Below are positions 41,723-50,376 of a stretch of DNA of 64,000 nt, piece by piece. The DNA is taken from contig JAVJVP010000017.1 of NCBI GenBank assembly GCA_040221095.1, positions 186,001-250,000 on the forward strand, given 5' to 3'. The stretch's first letter is position 1, and each line of letters starts with the position of its first letter. The DNA is from UBA1479 sp040221095. Its GTDB lineage: Bacteria > Pseudomonadota > Alphaproteobacteria > Rhodospirillales > Casp-alpha2. Below the pieces are notes generated by a model. It had not been told where the DNA came from, searched no databases, and saw nothing but the letters and a program-made list of their open reading frames with translations. The position numbers and the translations under genes were made by a program.

Positions 41723-42862
41723 GTGAATGCGATGACGGAACAGCCCATCGGACTTTTCAAGACAGCAATCAAAGATCCTGCGGTGCGCCTGGCGGCGCTG
41801 GGCGGCGCCTTGGCGGGTGCCGTGCTGGTGCTGATCGTAGTGATGTTCGCCGGCGGCGGTCACCCGGATGCCCCGGCCGCCGTCCAGTATCCGCCGTCGC
41901 AACAGGCCCAGGTCGCGCGCATCGAAACCCCGGCGCCCCGCCACATAACGCAATCGGCGACGGCCCCGGAAATGGCCGAGCCCGCCGCCCGGCCCGCGCC
42001 GGAAATCTATCCCACGCTGCCCGTCGCCCGGGTCGAAGAGCCCGCGCCGGTGGCGTCGATGCCGTCTGAGGCGCCGCCCCCCATCACCGCACAGCCGCAA
42101 GCCCCGGAAACCGCCGCCGTAGCGCCGCTGCCCAAGGCCGCCCCGCCGCCCCTGGCGGCCAAGCCGATGATCGCCATCGTGATCGACGACATGGGGGTCG
42201 ATCAGCGGCGTTCGGCCCGCGCCATGAAGCTGCCGGCCAAGGTGACCCTGTCGTTCCTGCCCTATGCCCGCGATCTGAAGAAACAGGCGGCCGAGGCCGC
42301 GGCCCTGGGCCACGAGATCATGCTCCACGTCGCCATGGAGCCGGAAAGCCCGGAAGCCGACCCCGGTCCCAACGTGCTGCTGACCGGCACGCCGGAGCCG
42401 GAACTGCTGGCCAACCTGCGCTGGAACCTGGCGCAGATGACGGGCTACCAGGGCATCAACAACCATATGGGCAGCCGTTTCACCCGCGATCTTGCGGGGA
42501 TGCGCGTGGTCATGGGGGAATTGAAGGCGCGCGGGCTGTTTTTCCTGGATTCCCTGACCAGCCGCGACAGCGTCGGCGCCAAGACCGCGCGGGAGGCGGG
42601 GGTGCCCTTCGCCGCCCGCGACGTGTTCATCGATCACAAGGACGATGAAACCTTCGTCCAGCAGCAGCTTGCCAAGGTCGAGGCGGAAGCCAAAAAGCAC
42701 GGCATCGCCATCGCCATCGCCCATCCCCGCGACATCACCTTGCGTGCGTTGAAGACCTGGCTGCCCAAGGTGCAGGCGGCCGGGTTCGAACTGGTGGGGG
42801 TGTCCAGGGTGCTGCATCGGCCGGCGCCGGCCCATACGGGCCTGCCGGGAACCTCCGGCTAG
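41723..42862 (+). CDS. Divergent polysaccharide deacetylase family protein (YibQ-like)
   Basis: This protein of about 379 residues has an N-terminal membrane anchor (about 22-45), a Pro/Ala-rich linker (50-145) and a C-terminal NodB-like domain (150-370) of the divergent polysaccharide deacetylase family (PF04748). The domain starts IAIVIDDMGV, keeps NNHMGSRFT and ends with IAIAHPRDITLRALKTWLP. It likely acts in the periplasm on cell-wall or other glycans, with substrate unknown. Start is GTG at 41723; ATG at 41732 is possible. It lies opposite the trp genes and stops 1 nt from the trpE stop. YibQ-type genes usually sit next to ctpA/envC, which are absent here. Confidence 0.88.
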   Translation: MNAMTEQPIGLFKTAIKDPAVRLAALGGALAGAVLVLIVVMFAGGGHPDAPAAVQYPPSQQAQVARIETPAPRHITQSATAPEMAEPAARPAPEIYPTLPVARVEEPAPVASMPSEAPPPITAQPQAPETAAVAPLPKAAPPPLAAKPMIAIVIDDMGVDQRRSARAMKLPAKVTLSFLPYARDLKKQAAEAAALGHEIMLHVAMEPESPEADPGPNVLLTGTPEPELLANLRWNLAQMTGYQGINNHMGSRFTRDLAGMRVVMGELKARGLFFLDSLTSRDSVGAKTAREAGVPFAARDVFIDHKDDETFVQQQLAKVEAEAKKHGIAIAIAHPRDITLRALKTWLPKVQAAGFELVGVSRVLHRPAPAHTGLPGTSG

Positions 42863-42863
42863 A

Positions 42864-44378
42864 TTATCCCGCGAACTTCACGGCTTCCTCGGCGGCGCGG
42901 ATCAATGCCCGGGATTTGTTGATGCTTTCCTGGTATTCACCCTCGGGGCTGGAATCATGGACCACGCCGCCGCCGGCCTGGACATACACGGTGTCGTCCT
43001 TGACCACGGCCGTGCGCAGGGCGATGCAGCTGTCCATGTCGCCGTCGGCGCCGAAATAGCCGATGCAGCCGGCGTAGACCCCGCGCCGCACGTTCTCCAG
43101 TTCATCGATGATCTCCATGGCGCGGACCTTGGGCGCGCCAGAGACCGTGCCCGCCGGAAAGCCCGCGTACAGGGCGTCCAATGCGTCCAGGTCCGGCTTC
43201 AACTTGCCCTCCACGTTGGAGACGATGTGCATGACGTGGGAATAGTTCTCGATGTTGAACTGTTCGGTCACGGTCACCGTGCCCGTTTCCGCCACCCGGC
43301 CGACATCGTTGCGGCCGAGGTCGAGCAGCATCAGGTGTTCAGCCAATTCCTTCGGGTCGGTCAAAAGGTCGTTGGCCAGTTCCTGATCCTCGGCCGCGTC
43401 CTTGCCGCGCCGCCGGGTGCCGGCGATGGGCCGGATGGTGACCTTGCCCTCGCGCATGCGGACCAGGATTTCCGGGCTTGAGCCGACGATGGCAAAGCCG
43501 CCGAAATCCAGGAAGAACAGAAACGGCGACGGGTTGAGCCGCCGGAGTGCGCGGTAAAGGGCGAAGGGTGGATAGGGAAACGGCACGGAAAAGCGCTGCG
43601 ACAGCACGACCTGAAACACGTCGCCGGCCTTGATGTATTCCTTGCCCTTTTCGACCATGGCGTGGAATTCGCCCTGGGTCATGTTGGAGGCCGGGGCCAG
43701 GTCCGGCACGTCGCTTTCCGGATGGGCGCGCGCGGCCTCGGGCAAGGGCGTGTCGAAATCGCCGACGATGCGGCGCAGCCGTTCCACGGCGATGCCGTAG
43801 GCGTTCTGCGCGTCCACGTCGTCCCGGGGCCATACGGGGGTGAACACGGAAATCACGTCCTTGATGGTGTCGAACACGGCCATCACGGTCGGGCGGATGA
43901 ACACGCCGTCGGGAATGCCCAGGGTGTCCGGATTGCCGTCGGGGATGTCCTCGACCAGACGCACCGTGTCATAGGCCGCATAGCCGACCAGCCCCGCGCT
44001 CATGGGCGGCAGGCCGTCCGGCAGGTCGATGCGGGATTCCGCGACCAGGGAGCGCAGGGACGCGATGGTGCCCTCGGTCTCGGCGACCGGGCAGGGGGCG
44101 AAGGCGTCCAAGTCGTCCAGGGCGTCGCGGTTGATGTCCGCTGTATTGCCCTGGCAGCGCCAGATCAGGTCCGGCTCCAGCCCGATGAAGGAATAGCGCC
44201 CGCGCACGGCGCCGCCCTCGACGCTTTCCAGGACGAAGCTGTAGGGCTTGCCCCGCGCCAGCTTGAGAAACGCCGAAACGGGCGTTTCCACGTCGCCGAC
44301 CAGCGAGGTCCAGAGGACCTGCGGCTCGCCACGCTCGTAAGCCGCGGCAAAGCCGTCGAATGCGGGTTCGATCTTCAT
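42864..44378 (-). CDS. trpE: Anthranilate synthase component I
   Basis: This 504-residue chorismate-utilising enzyme uses TrpG-derived ammonia to make anthranilate. The C-terminal chorismate-binding domain shows VVLSQRFSVPFPYPPFALYRALR, IAGTRRRGKDAAEDQELA, LMLLDLGRNDVGRVAE and the PKVRAMEIIDELE region. An allosteric N-terminal domain (FLKLARGKPYSFVLESVEGG) indicates feedback by tryptophan. It is separate from trpG. It lies 26 bp downstream of ppiD on the same strand and may share its transcript. Confidence 0.96.
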   Translation of the reverse strand: MKIEPAFDGFAAAYERGEPQVLWTSLVGDVETPVSAFLKLARGKPYSFVLESVEGGAVRGRYSFIGLEPDLIWRCQGNTADINRDALDDLDAFAPCPVAETEGTIASLRSLVAESRIDLPDGLPPMSAGLVGYAAYDTVRLVEDIPDGNPDTLGIPDGVFIRPTVMAVFDTIKDVISVFTPVWPRDDVDAQNAYGIAVERLRRIVGDFDTPLPEAARAHPESDVPDLAPASNMTQGEFHAMVEKGKEYIKAGDVFQVVLSQRFSVPFPYPPFALYRALRRLNPSPFLFFLDFGGFAIVGSSPEILVRMREGKVTIRPIAGTRRRGKDAAEDQELANDLLTDPKELAEHLMLLDLGRNDVGRVAETGTVTVTEQFNIENYSHVMHIVSNVEGKLKPDLDALDALYAGFPAGTVSGAPKVRAMEIIDELENVRRGVYAGCIGYFGADGDMDSCIALRTAVVKDDTVYVQAGGGVVHDSSPEGEYQESINKSRALIRAAEEAVKFAG

Positions 44379-44404
44379 GGGTTTGCGCTTCCGTCCGGCC
44401 CGGT

Positions 44405-46333
44405 CTAGTTGGCCGCGGCCGGCGCGGCCCCGGGGTTCAGCACCTGGCGCAGGACATCCTGGTGGATCGTGACGCCCATATCCTTGCGCAAGGCCCCCGC
44501 CAACTGCGTGACCAGATCATCCTTGAGGACCGAGGCCAGTTCCTGACGCATCGTATCGACGCCGGTCTTATCGGCGGTCGGATCGGCCGGCGTGACGGAT
44601 TTCAGGCGGGCGATGAAGTAGCCGCCGTCGACCCTGGTCACCTTGGCCTCACCCTGGTTGAGGGTGAAGATGTCCTGCAGCAACTGGCCGGGAAGGTCCG
44701 ACTGGCTGCGCGTCATGTAGCGTTTCAGGGCCGTGGTTTCCGCATAGGCGACCCCCGCATCGGCGGCGATGGCCTTGGCGCCCTCGACCGTTTTCAGGCG
44801 TTCGGCCAGCTGCTTGGCGAAGGCCAGGGCGGCATCGCGCTTGCGCTCGGCCATGACGGCGTCCTTGACCTGATCCTTGACCGTCTCGAAGGGGCGCACC
44901 GCCGGCTTGATCACCTTGTCCACGCGCAGCACGAAGAAGGCGTCGTCACCCATTTCGCGAAGGGTGGAATCGGTCCCTTCCTCGGTGTCGAAGGCGGAAG
45001 CGACGATGGCCTCTGCATTTTCCGGCAGGCCCGCCGCCGGCTTGCCGTCCGGGCCGTTGCCGGCGGAATCCAGGGCCGCAATCTTCACGGCCTTGATGTT
45101 CATGGTCTCGGCGACGGCTTCGATGGAAATACCCTTGCCGAGATCGTCCTCCATGCGGTTGACCTGGGTGTACAGGGCATCGATGGCGCGCTCGTGGGCG
45201 ATCGACGCGCGCAGCTTTTCCCTGACCTCGTCCAGGGTGGCGACATGGGCGGGGGCGATTTCGCGCACCTTGACGATATAGAATCCGATGCCGCCCGGGC
45301 CGGGCAGGGGGGCGGTGACGCCGTCGGCGGGGGCGGCGAAGGCCGCATCGGCGATTTCCGCCAGCACCTCATCGCGGGCGACCATCCCCAGATCCGTGCC
45401 CGCTTCGTCCATGCCGGCGAATTCCTTGGCGACGTCGATGAAGGGCCGCCCTTCGGCAAGCGCCTTGGCCGCCTTGTCGGCGCTGTCCCGGTCGGGCAGG
45501 ACCATCTGCGACAGGGCGCGCTTTTCCGGGGTGCCCAGGGTATCGGCCTGTTCCTTGAAGGCATTTTCCACGTCGGCGTCGGTCACGGCGGCGGCGTCCG
45601 TCAGGCCCTTGGCGCTGAGCACGGCCAGGGTCACGGCACGGTATTCGGGGGCGGTGAAGGCGGCAGGATTGGTTTTGTGGTAGGCGCGAAGCTCAACCTC
45701 GGACGGGTCGGTGGTGATCTGCGCCGCTGCGTCGGTCACGAACAGGGTTTCCGCCGTGCGGGTTTCCTCGCGGTAGCGATAGAAGGTTTCGGCCAGCACA
45801 TTAGGCGCCACCACGCCGGCCTCGACGGTGTCGAGCAGCTGTCCACGGGCCAGTTCGCGACGCGCGCGCTCCAGGAAATCCTGCTCGGTCAGGCCGAACT
45901 GGTAGAGCATGTTCTGGAATTTCTGGCGGTCGAAGCCGCCGGCGCCCAGGTTGCTGCGGAAGGCGTTGGACGAACGCACGGCGTCACGCACGATGGCGTC
46001 GGACACGGCAATGTCCAGATCGTGCGCCGCCTTGGTCAGCAGGATGTCGTTGATCAACTGCCCCAGAACCGATTGCGGCAGGCCCAGAAGGCGCGCCGTT
46101 TCCGGCGTCAGCTGGCCGGCGAACCGGGGGTTGAGCCGCGCCATTTCGCGGCGGACCTCGTTTTCCACGTCGCGGCGCGACAATTCCTTGCCAGCCACTT
46201 CGGCGACGGGTTGGTCGTCGGGACGGTACTGGACCATGTCGCCGATGCCCCAGGCGCCGAAACTGATGACAAGCAGGCCGAGGATGATCTTGACGACGAA
46301 TGAGCCGGTCTTTTCGCGAATTTGACGAAGCAT
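44405..46333 (-). CDS. ppiD: PpiD-type periplasmic peptidyl-prolyl isomerase/chaperone
   Basis: This 642-residue protein has one N-terminal membrane helix (about 13-33, VVKIILGLLVISFGAWGIGD), a SurA-like N-terminal domain (40-190) that binds unfolded chains, and a parvulin-like domain (about 250-370) around GRPFIDVAKEFAGMDEAGTDLGMV. A second degenerate region continues to the end. It is expected to sit in the inner membrane facing the periplasm, near the Sec translocon. Parvulin activity may be weak, as in E. coli PpiD. It diverges from tpiA, and trpE follows. Confidence 0.9.
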   Translation of the reverse strand: MLRQIREKTGSFVVKIILGLLVISFGAWGIGDMVQYRPDDQPVAEVAGKELSRRDVENEVRREMARLNPRFAGQLTPETARLLGLPQSVLGQLINDILLTKAAHDLDIAVSDAIVRDAVRSSNAFRSNLGAGGFDRQKFQNMLYQFGLTEQDFLERARRELARGQLLDTVEAGVVAPNVLAETFYRYREETRTAETLFVTDAAAQITTDPSEVELRAYHKTNPAAFTAPEYRAVTLAVLSAKGLTDAAAVTDADVENAFKEQADTLGTPEKRALSQMVLPDRDSADKAAKALAEGRPFIDVAKEFAGMDEAGTDLGMVARDEVLAEIADAAFAAPADGVTAPLPGPGGIGFYIVKVREIAPAHVATLDEVREKLRASIAHERAIDALYTQVNRMEDDLGKGISIEAVAETMNIKAVKIAALDSAGNGPDGKPAAGLPENAEAIVASAFDTEEGTDSTLREMGDDAFFVLRVDKVIKPAVRPFETVKDQVKDAVMAERKRDAALAFAKQLAERLKTVEGAKAIAADAGVAYAETTALKRYMTRSQSDLPGQLLQDIFTLNQGEAKVTRVDGGYFIARLKSVTPADPTADKTGVDTMRQELASVLKDDLVTQLAGALRKDMGVTIHQDVLRQVLNPGAAPAAAN

Positions 46334-46517
46334 GGAAAATCCTTCTGGGTTGCGCCCTTCTCCTTGGGGCGGCGCATCATAGAGGGGGCATGGAACGCCC
46401 GCAACACCACTTGGACGGTGATTGGGACACCATTCGGGCGGCTTGCCGATTGGCTTGCGGAGGGGCCTGTGTTAGAGGGGGCGGACCAAGAGAAACCATC
46501 CGATACATAGGTGCGAC

Positions 46518-47285
46518 ATGAGCCAAGGGCGGACGCCGCTGATCGCGGGCAACTGGAAAATGAACGGCGGACTGGACGAGGTCGATTCCCTGGCCGGCGA
46601 CCTGGCCCGGCGCATGACGGCCCTGGACGCACCGCCCGCCTTCGACATGGCCCTGTGCCCGCCGTTTCCGCTGCTGCCCATGATCGCCGCCCGGATCGAA
46701 GAAAGCGGCGTGTTGCTAGGCGCCCAGGATTGCCACGGGAACGTGCAGGGCGCCCATACGGGCGACGTCAGCGCGGCCTTGCTGGCCCAGGTCGGCTGCG
46801 CCTTCGTCATCGTCGGCCATTCCGAGCGGCGCACGGACCACAAGGAAACGGACGCCCTGGTTCTTGAAAAAGCCCAGGCGGCGCAGGCGGCGGGCCTGTG
46901 CGCCATCGTCTGCGTCGGCGAGACCGAGGCGGAACGCGACGCCGGGCGCGCGGCCGAGGTCGTGGTCGGCCAGGTCGCGGGCTCCGTGCCGGAAGGATCG
47001 AACCCGGATAATCTGGTCATCGCCTACGAGCCCGTATGGGCCATCGGCACGGGCAAGACGGCGACCCCTGAAGACGCCCAGGAAATGCACGCGGCGATCC
47101 GGGAATCCCTGGCCGAACGGTTCGGTGCGGACACGGCGGCGGGAGTGCGCATTCTTTACGGCGGGTCGATGAAGCCCGGCAACGCGGCGGAGCTTCTGGC
47201 CCTGGCCGATGTGGACGGCGGGCTGATCGGCGGCGCCGCGCTGAAGGCCGACGATTTCTGGGCGATTGCCCAGGCCGTGTCCTGA
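46518..47285 (+). CDS. tpiA: Triosephosphate isomerase
   Basis: This 255-residue TIM-barrel enzyme interconverts glyceraldehyde-3-phosphate and dihydroxyacetone phosphate. The catalytic residues are all visible: K14 in NWKMNG, H101 in GHSERR and E171 in AYEPVWAIGTG. The phosphate-binding YGGSMKPGNA and GLIGGAALK loops are intact. The ATG at 46518 is right before the homology. secG follows 109 bp downstream, a common order. Confidence 0.97.
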   Translation: MSQGRTPLIAGNWKMNGGLDEVDSLAGDLARRMTALDAPPAFDMALCPPFPLLPMIAARIEESGVLLGAQDCHGNVQGAHTGDVSAALLAQVGCAFVIVGHSERRTDHKETDALVLEKAQAAQAAGLCAIVCVGETEAERDAGRAAEVVVGQVAGSVPEGSNPDNLVIAYEPVWAIGTGKTATPEDAQEMHAAIRESLAERFGADTAAGVRILYGGSMKPGNAAELLALADVDGGLIGGAALKADDFWAIAQAVS

Positions 47286-47394
47286 GCGTGCAAAACCTCC
47301 TGGTAATCGGCCTTGCAACGCAGTAAAACGCGGCCCAACTGATTGGGGCTGGCGCGCGGCACGGCGGCGCACGGCCCGTTTGGAAGGAAGTTCG

Positions 47395-47724
47395 ATGGAA
47401 AACGTGATCCTGGTCATTCACCTGCTGCTGGCCATCGGCCTTGTCGGCGTGGTGCTGTTGCAGCGCTCCGAAGGCGGCGGCCTGGGCATCGGCGGCGGTG
47501 GCGGCGGCGGCATGGGTGGTTTCATGACCGGGCGCGCCACGGCGGACCTGCTGACCCGCACGACGGCAATCCTGGCGACCGCGTTCATGATCACCTCCCT
47601 GGCGCTGGCGATCCTCGCCGCCCATGACCGCAAGGCGGCGACGGGGTCGATTCTCGACCAGCCGGCCCAGACGGCGCCCGCATCGAGCGAGCCCGCGGCC
47701 CCCGCAGCCCCGATTGCCAAATAG
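47395..47724 (+). CDS. secG: Protein translocase subunit SecG
   Basis: This 109-residue inner-membrane subunit of SecYEG has two membrane helices (about 3-22 and 52-72) around a glycine-rich loop with a run of seven glycines followed by MGGF, as in other alphaproteobacterial SecG. The C-terminal tail is rich in Ala and Pro. The ATG at 47395 has GGAAGGAAG upstream. A strong terminator lies 39 bp after the stop, so the tpiA-secG unit ends here and pyrG has its own promoter. Confidence 0.93.
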   Translation: MENVILVIHLLLAIGLVGVVLLQRSEGGGLGIGGGGGGGMGGFMTGRATADLLTRTTAILATAFMITSLALAILAAHDRKAATGSILDQPAQTAPASSEPAAPAAPIAK

Positions 47725-47763
47725 GGAAATGGCAGGAATCCGCGACTCCCGGAACATGGATCA

Positions 47764-47795
47764 GAGGCGGGGAAATTCCCGCCTCTTTTCTTTTT
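47764..47795 (+). terminator. Intrinsic terminator downstream of secG
   Basis: The 8-bp perfect stem GAGGCGGG/CCCGCCTC with a 6-nt loop is followed directly by TTTTCTTTTT (47786-47795). This is a textbook plus-strand terminator, 39 bp after the secG stop and 33 bp before pyrG. Confidence 0.9.
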
Positions 47796-47828
47796 GCCCC
47801 TCCCTCCGTCAGTGTATTGTGTAGGCCC

Positions 47829-49457
47829 ATGACGCGGTTCATCTTCATCACCGGCGGCGTGGTCTCTTCCCTCGGAAAAGGACTGGCATCGGCGGCTCTC
47901 GGGGCCTTGCTGCAGGCGAACGGATTCAAGGTCCGTTTGCGCAAGCTGGATCCCTATCTGAACGTTGATCCAGGGACCATGAGCCCCTATCAGCACGGCG
48001 AGGTCTACGTCACCGACGACGGGGCGGAGACCGACCTTGACCTGGGCCATTACGAACGGTTCACGGGCGTCGCCTCCCGCCAATCCGACAACGTGACCAC
48101 GGGCCGCATCTATTCGGACGTGATCGCCAAGGAACGGCGCGGCGACTATCTGGGCGCCACCATTCAGGTCATTCCCCACGTCACCGACGCCATCAAGAAC
48201 TTCGTGACCTCGGACCTGGAGGACGAAGACTTCATCCTGTGCGAAATCGGCGGCACCGTCGGCGACATCGAGGGCCTGCCGTTCCTGGAAGCCATTCGTC
48301 AGTTGCGCAACGACCTGGGCCGCGACCGCACCATGTACATGCATCTGACGCTGCTGCCCTATATCCCGACGGCGGGCGAACTGAAGACCAAGCCGACCCA
48401 GCATTCCGTGAAGGAACTGCTGAGCGTCGGGATTCAACCGGACGTGCTGCTGTGCCGCGCCGACCGGCCGCTGCCCGAGGGCGAGCGCAAGAAGATCTCT
48501 CTGTTCTGCAACGTCGATGAGCGCGACGTTATTCCGGCGCTCGATGTCGACACCATCTACCGGGTGCCGCTGGCCTATCACGCGGAAGGACTCGACGCCT
48601 CCGTCTACCGCCATTTCAACATGGAGACGGGAAAACCGGACCTGAGCCGCTGGGACACCATCGCCGAGACCGCGATCCGGCCCGAGGGCGAGGTATCCAT
48701 CGCCGTGGTCGGCAAGTACACGGTGCTGCCCGACGCCTACAAGTCGCTGATCGAGGCCCTGACCCACGGCGGCATCGCCAACAACGTCAAGGTCAACATC
48801 AAGTGGATCGAGTCCGAGATATTCGAGACCGAGGCCGAGGCCCTGCATACCCTTGAGGACGTTCACGGCGTGCTGGTCCCGGGCGGCTTCGGCGAGCGCG
48901 GATCGGAAGGCAAGATTTCCGCCGTCACCTTCGCCCGCGAGCGGGGCGTGCCCTATTTCGGCATCTGCTTCGGCATGCAGATGGCGGTGGTCGAGGCGGC
49001 CCGCAACCTGGCCGGCATCAAGGGCGCCAGTTCGACCGAATTCGGCCATGCCAAGGAACCCGTGGTCGGTCTCTTGACCGAATGGATGAACGGCAACCAG
49101 CTGGAACAGCGCAAATTGGGCGGAAATCTGGGCGGTACCATGCGCCTGGGCGCCTTTCCCTGCACCCTGCAGGACGGATCGCGGGTCCGCGACGTCTACG
49201 GCGCGCAGGACATTTCCGAGCGTCACCGCCACCGCTACGAAGTCAATACGGAATACCGCGCGCGGCTGGAGGCGGCGGGCCTCAAGTTCACGGGCATGTC
49301 GCCGGACGGCCTGCTGCCGGAAATCGTTGAAATTCCCGAGCATCCGTGGTTCATCGGGGTGCAGTTCCACCCGGAACTGAAATCGAAACCGTTCGAGCCG
49401 CATCCGCTGTTCACGTCCTTCATCGACGCGGCGGTCAAGCAGGCCCGACTGGTTTAG
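47829..49457 (+). CDS. pyrG: CTP synthase
   Basis: This 542-residue enzyme makes CTP from UTP, ATP and glutamine. The N-terminal synthetase domain starts with the P-loop-like GGVVSSLGKGLASAALGALLQ and has KLDPYLNVDPGTMSPYQHGEV. The C-terminal class I glutamine amidotransferase domain has its cysteine in FGICFGMQ and His/Glu in GVQFHPE. Length is normal. The ATG at 47829 was chosen because homology starts there. It is followed by kdsA and eno, the usual alphaproteobacterial order. Confidence 0.97.
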   Translation: MTRFIFITGGVVSSLGKGLASAALGALLQANGFKVRLRKLDPYLNVDPGTMSPYQHGEVYVTDDGAETDLDLGHYERFTGVASRQSDNVTTGRIYSDVIAKERRGDYLGATIQVIPHVTDAIKNFVTSDLEDEDFILCEIGGTVGDIEGLPFLEAIRQLRNDLGRDRTMYMHLTLLPYIPTAGELKTKPTQHSVKELLSVGIQPDVLLCRADRPLPEGERKKISLFCNVDERDVIPALDVDTIYRVPLAYHAEGLDASVYRHFNMETGKPDLSRWDTIAETAIRPEGEVSIAVVGKYTVLPDAYKSLIEALTHGGIANNVKVNIKWIESEIFETEAEALHTLEDVHGVLVPGGFGERGSEGKISAVTFARERGVPYFGICFGMQMAVVEAARNLAGIKGASSTEFGHAKEPVVGLLTEWMNGNQLEQRKLGGNLGGTMRLGAFPCTLQDGSRVRDVYGAQDISERHRHRYEVNTEYRARLEAAGLKFTGMSPDGLLPEIVEIPEHPWFIGVQFHPELKSKPFEPHPLFTSFIDAAVKQARLV

Positions 49458-49480
49458 GCCAGCCTTTTAAGGAAACGCCC

Positions 49481-50317
49481 TTGTCTTCTTCGATCACCGT
49501 CGGCGACCTGACCATCGGCAACGGCCTGCCGCTCGTGCTGATCGCCGGGCCCTGCGCCATGGAAAGCCGGGATCACGCGCTCGACATGGCGGGGGCGCTC
49601 AAGGAAATGACCGGCAAGCTGGGCATGGGGCTGATCTACAAGACCTCTTTCGACAAGGCCAACCGGACCAGCGCCACCAGCCCGCGCGGCATGGGCCTGG
49701 ACAAGGCCTTGCCCGTGTTCGAAGCGGTGAAGCAGCAGATCGGCTGCCCCGTGCTGACCGACGTGCACGACGCCGGACAATGCGCCGAGGCCGCGACCGT
49801 GGTCGATGTTTTGCAGATCCCGGCCTTCCTGTGCCGCCAGACGGATCTTTTGCTCGCCGCCGGCGAGACGGGGGCCGCCATCAACGTCAAGAAGGGCCAG
49901 TTCCTGGCGCCCTGGGACATGCAGAACGTGGTCGACAAGATCAAGTCGACGGGCAACGGCCGGGTCATGGTCTGCGAGCGGGGGGCCAGCTTCGGCTACA
50001 ACACCCTGGTCTCCGACATGCGGGCCCTGCCGGTGCTGGCCAAGACCGGCTGTCCCGTGGTGTTCGACGCCACCCATTCCGTGCAGCAGCCGGGCGGGCA
50101 GGGCGCCACCTCCGGCGGGCAGCGGGAATTCGCGCCTGTGCTGGCCCGCGCCGCCGTCGCCGTGGGCGTCGCCGCCGTGTTCATGGAAACCCATGAGGAC
50201 CCGGACAAGGCCCCGTCCGACGGCCCCAACATGATAAATCTAACCGACATGCCCGCCGTGCTAGAAACCCTGGCGGCGTTCGACCGGCTGGCCAAGGCCC
50301 ATCCGGTTTCCCTATAA
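49481..50317 (+). CDS. kdsA: 3-deoxy-8-phosphooctulonate synthase (KDO-8-phosphate synthase)
   Basis: This 278-residue enzyme condenses phosphoenolpyruvate with arabinose-5-phosphate for KDO, the inner-core sugar of lipopolysaccharide. It has the LIAGPCAMES opening, YKTSFDKANRTS, TDVHDAGQ, NVKKGQFLAPWDM and a FDATHSVQQPGG segment. Start is TTG at 49481 with AAGGAAA upstream; this gives the normal family length, while the longer frame lies in pyrG. It uses phosphoenolpyruvate, the product of the next gene, eno. Confidence 0.96.
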   Translation: MSSSITVGDLTIGNGLPLVLIAGPCAMESRDHALDMAGALKEMTGKLGMGLIYKTSFDKANRTSATSPRGMGLDKALPVFEAVKQQIGCPVLTDVHDAGQCAEAATVVDVLQIPAFLCRQTDLLLAAGETGAAINVKKGQFLAPWDMQNVVDKIKSTGNGRVMVCERGASFGYNTLVSDMRALPVLAKTGCPVVFDATHSVQQPGGQGATSGGQREFAPVLARAAVAVGVAAVFMETHEDPDKAPSDGPNMINLTDMPAVLETLAAFDRLAKAHPVSL

Positions 50318-50376
50318 CGCCCCGACCTTGAATTCCATCCGACGGCCCACCGGCCCGACCTGACCGGAGTAAAGAC

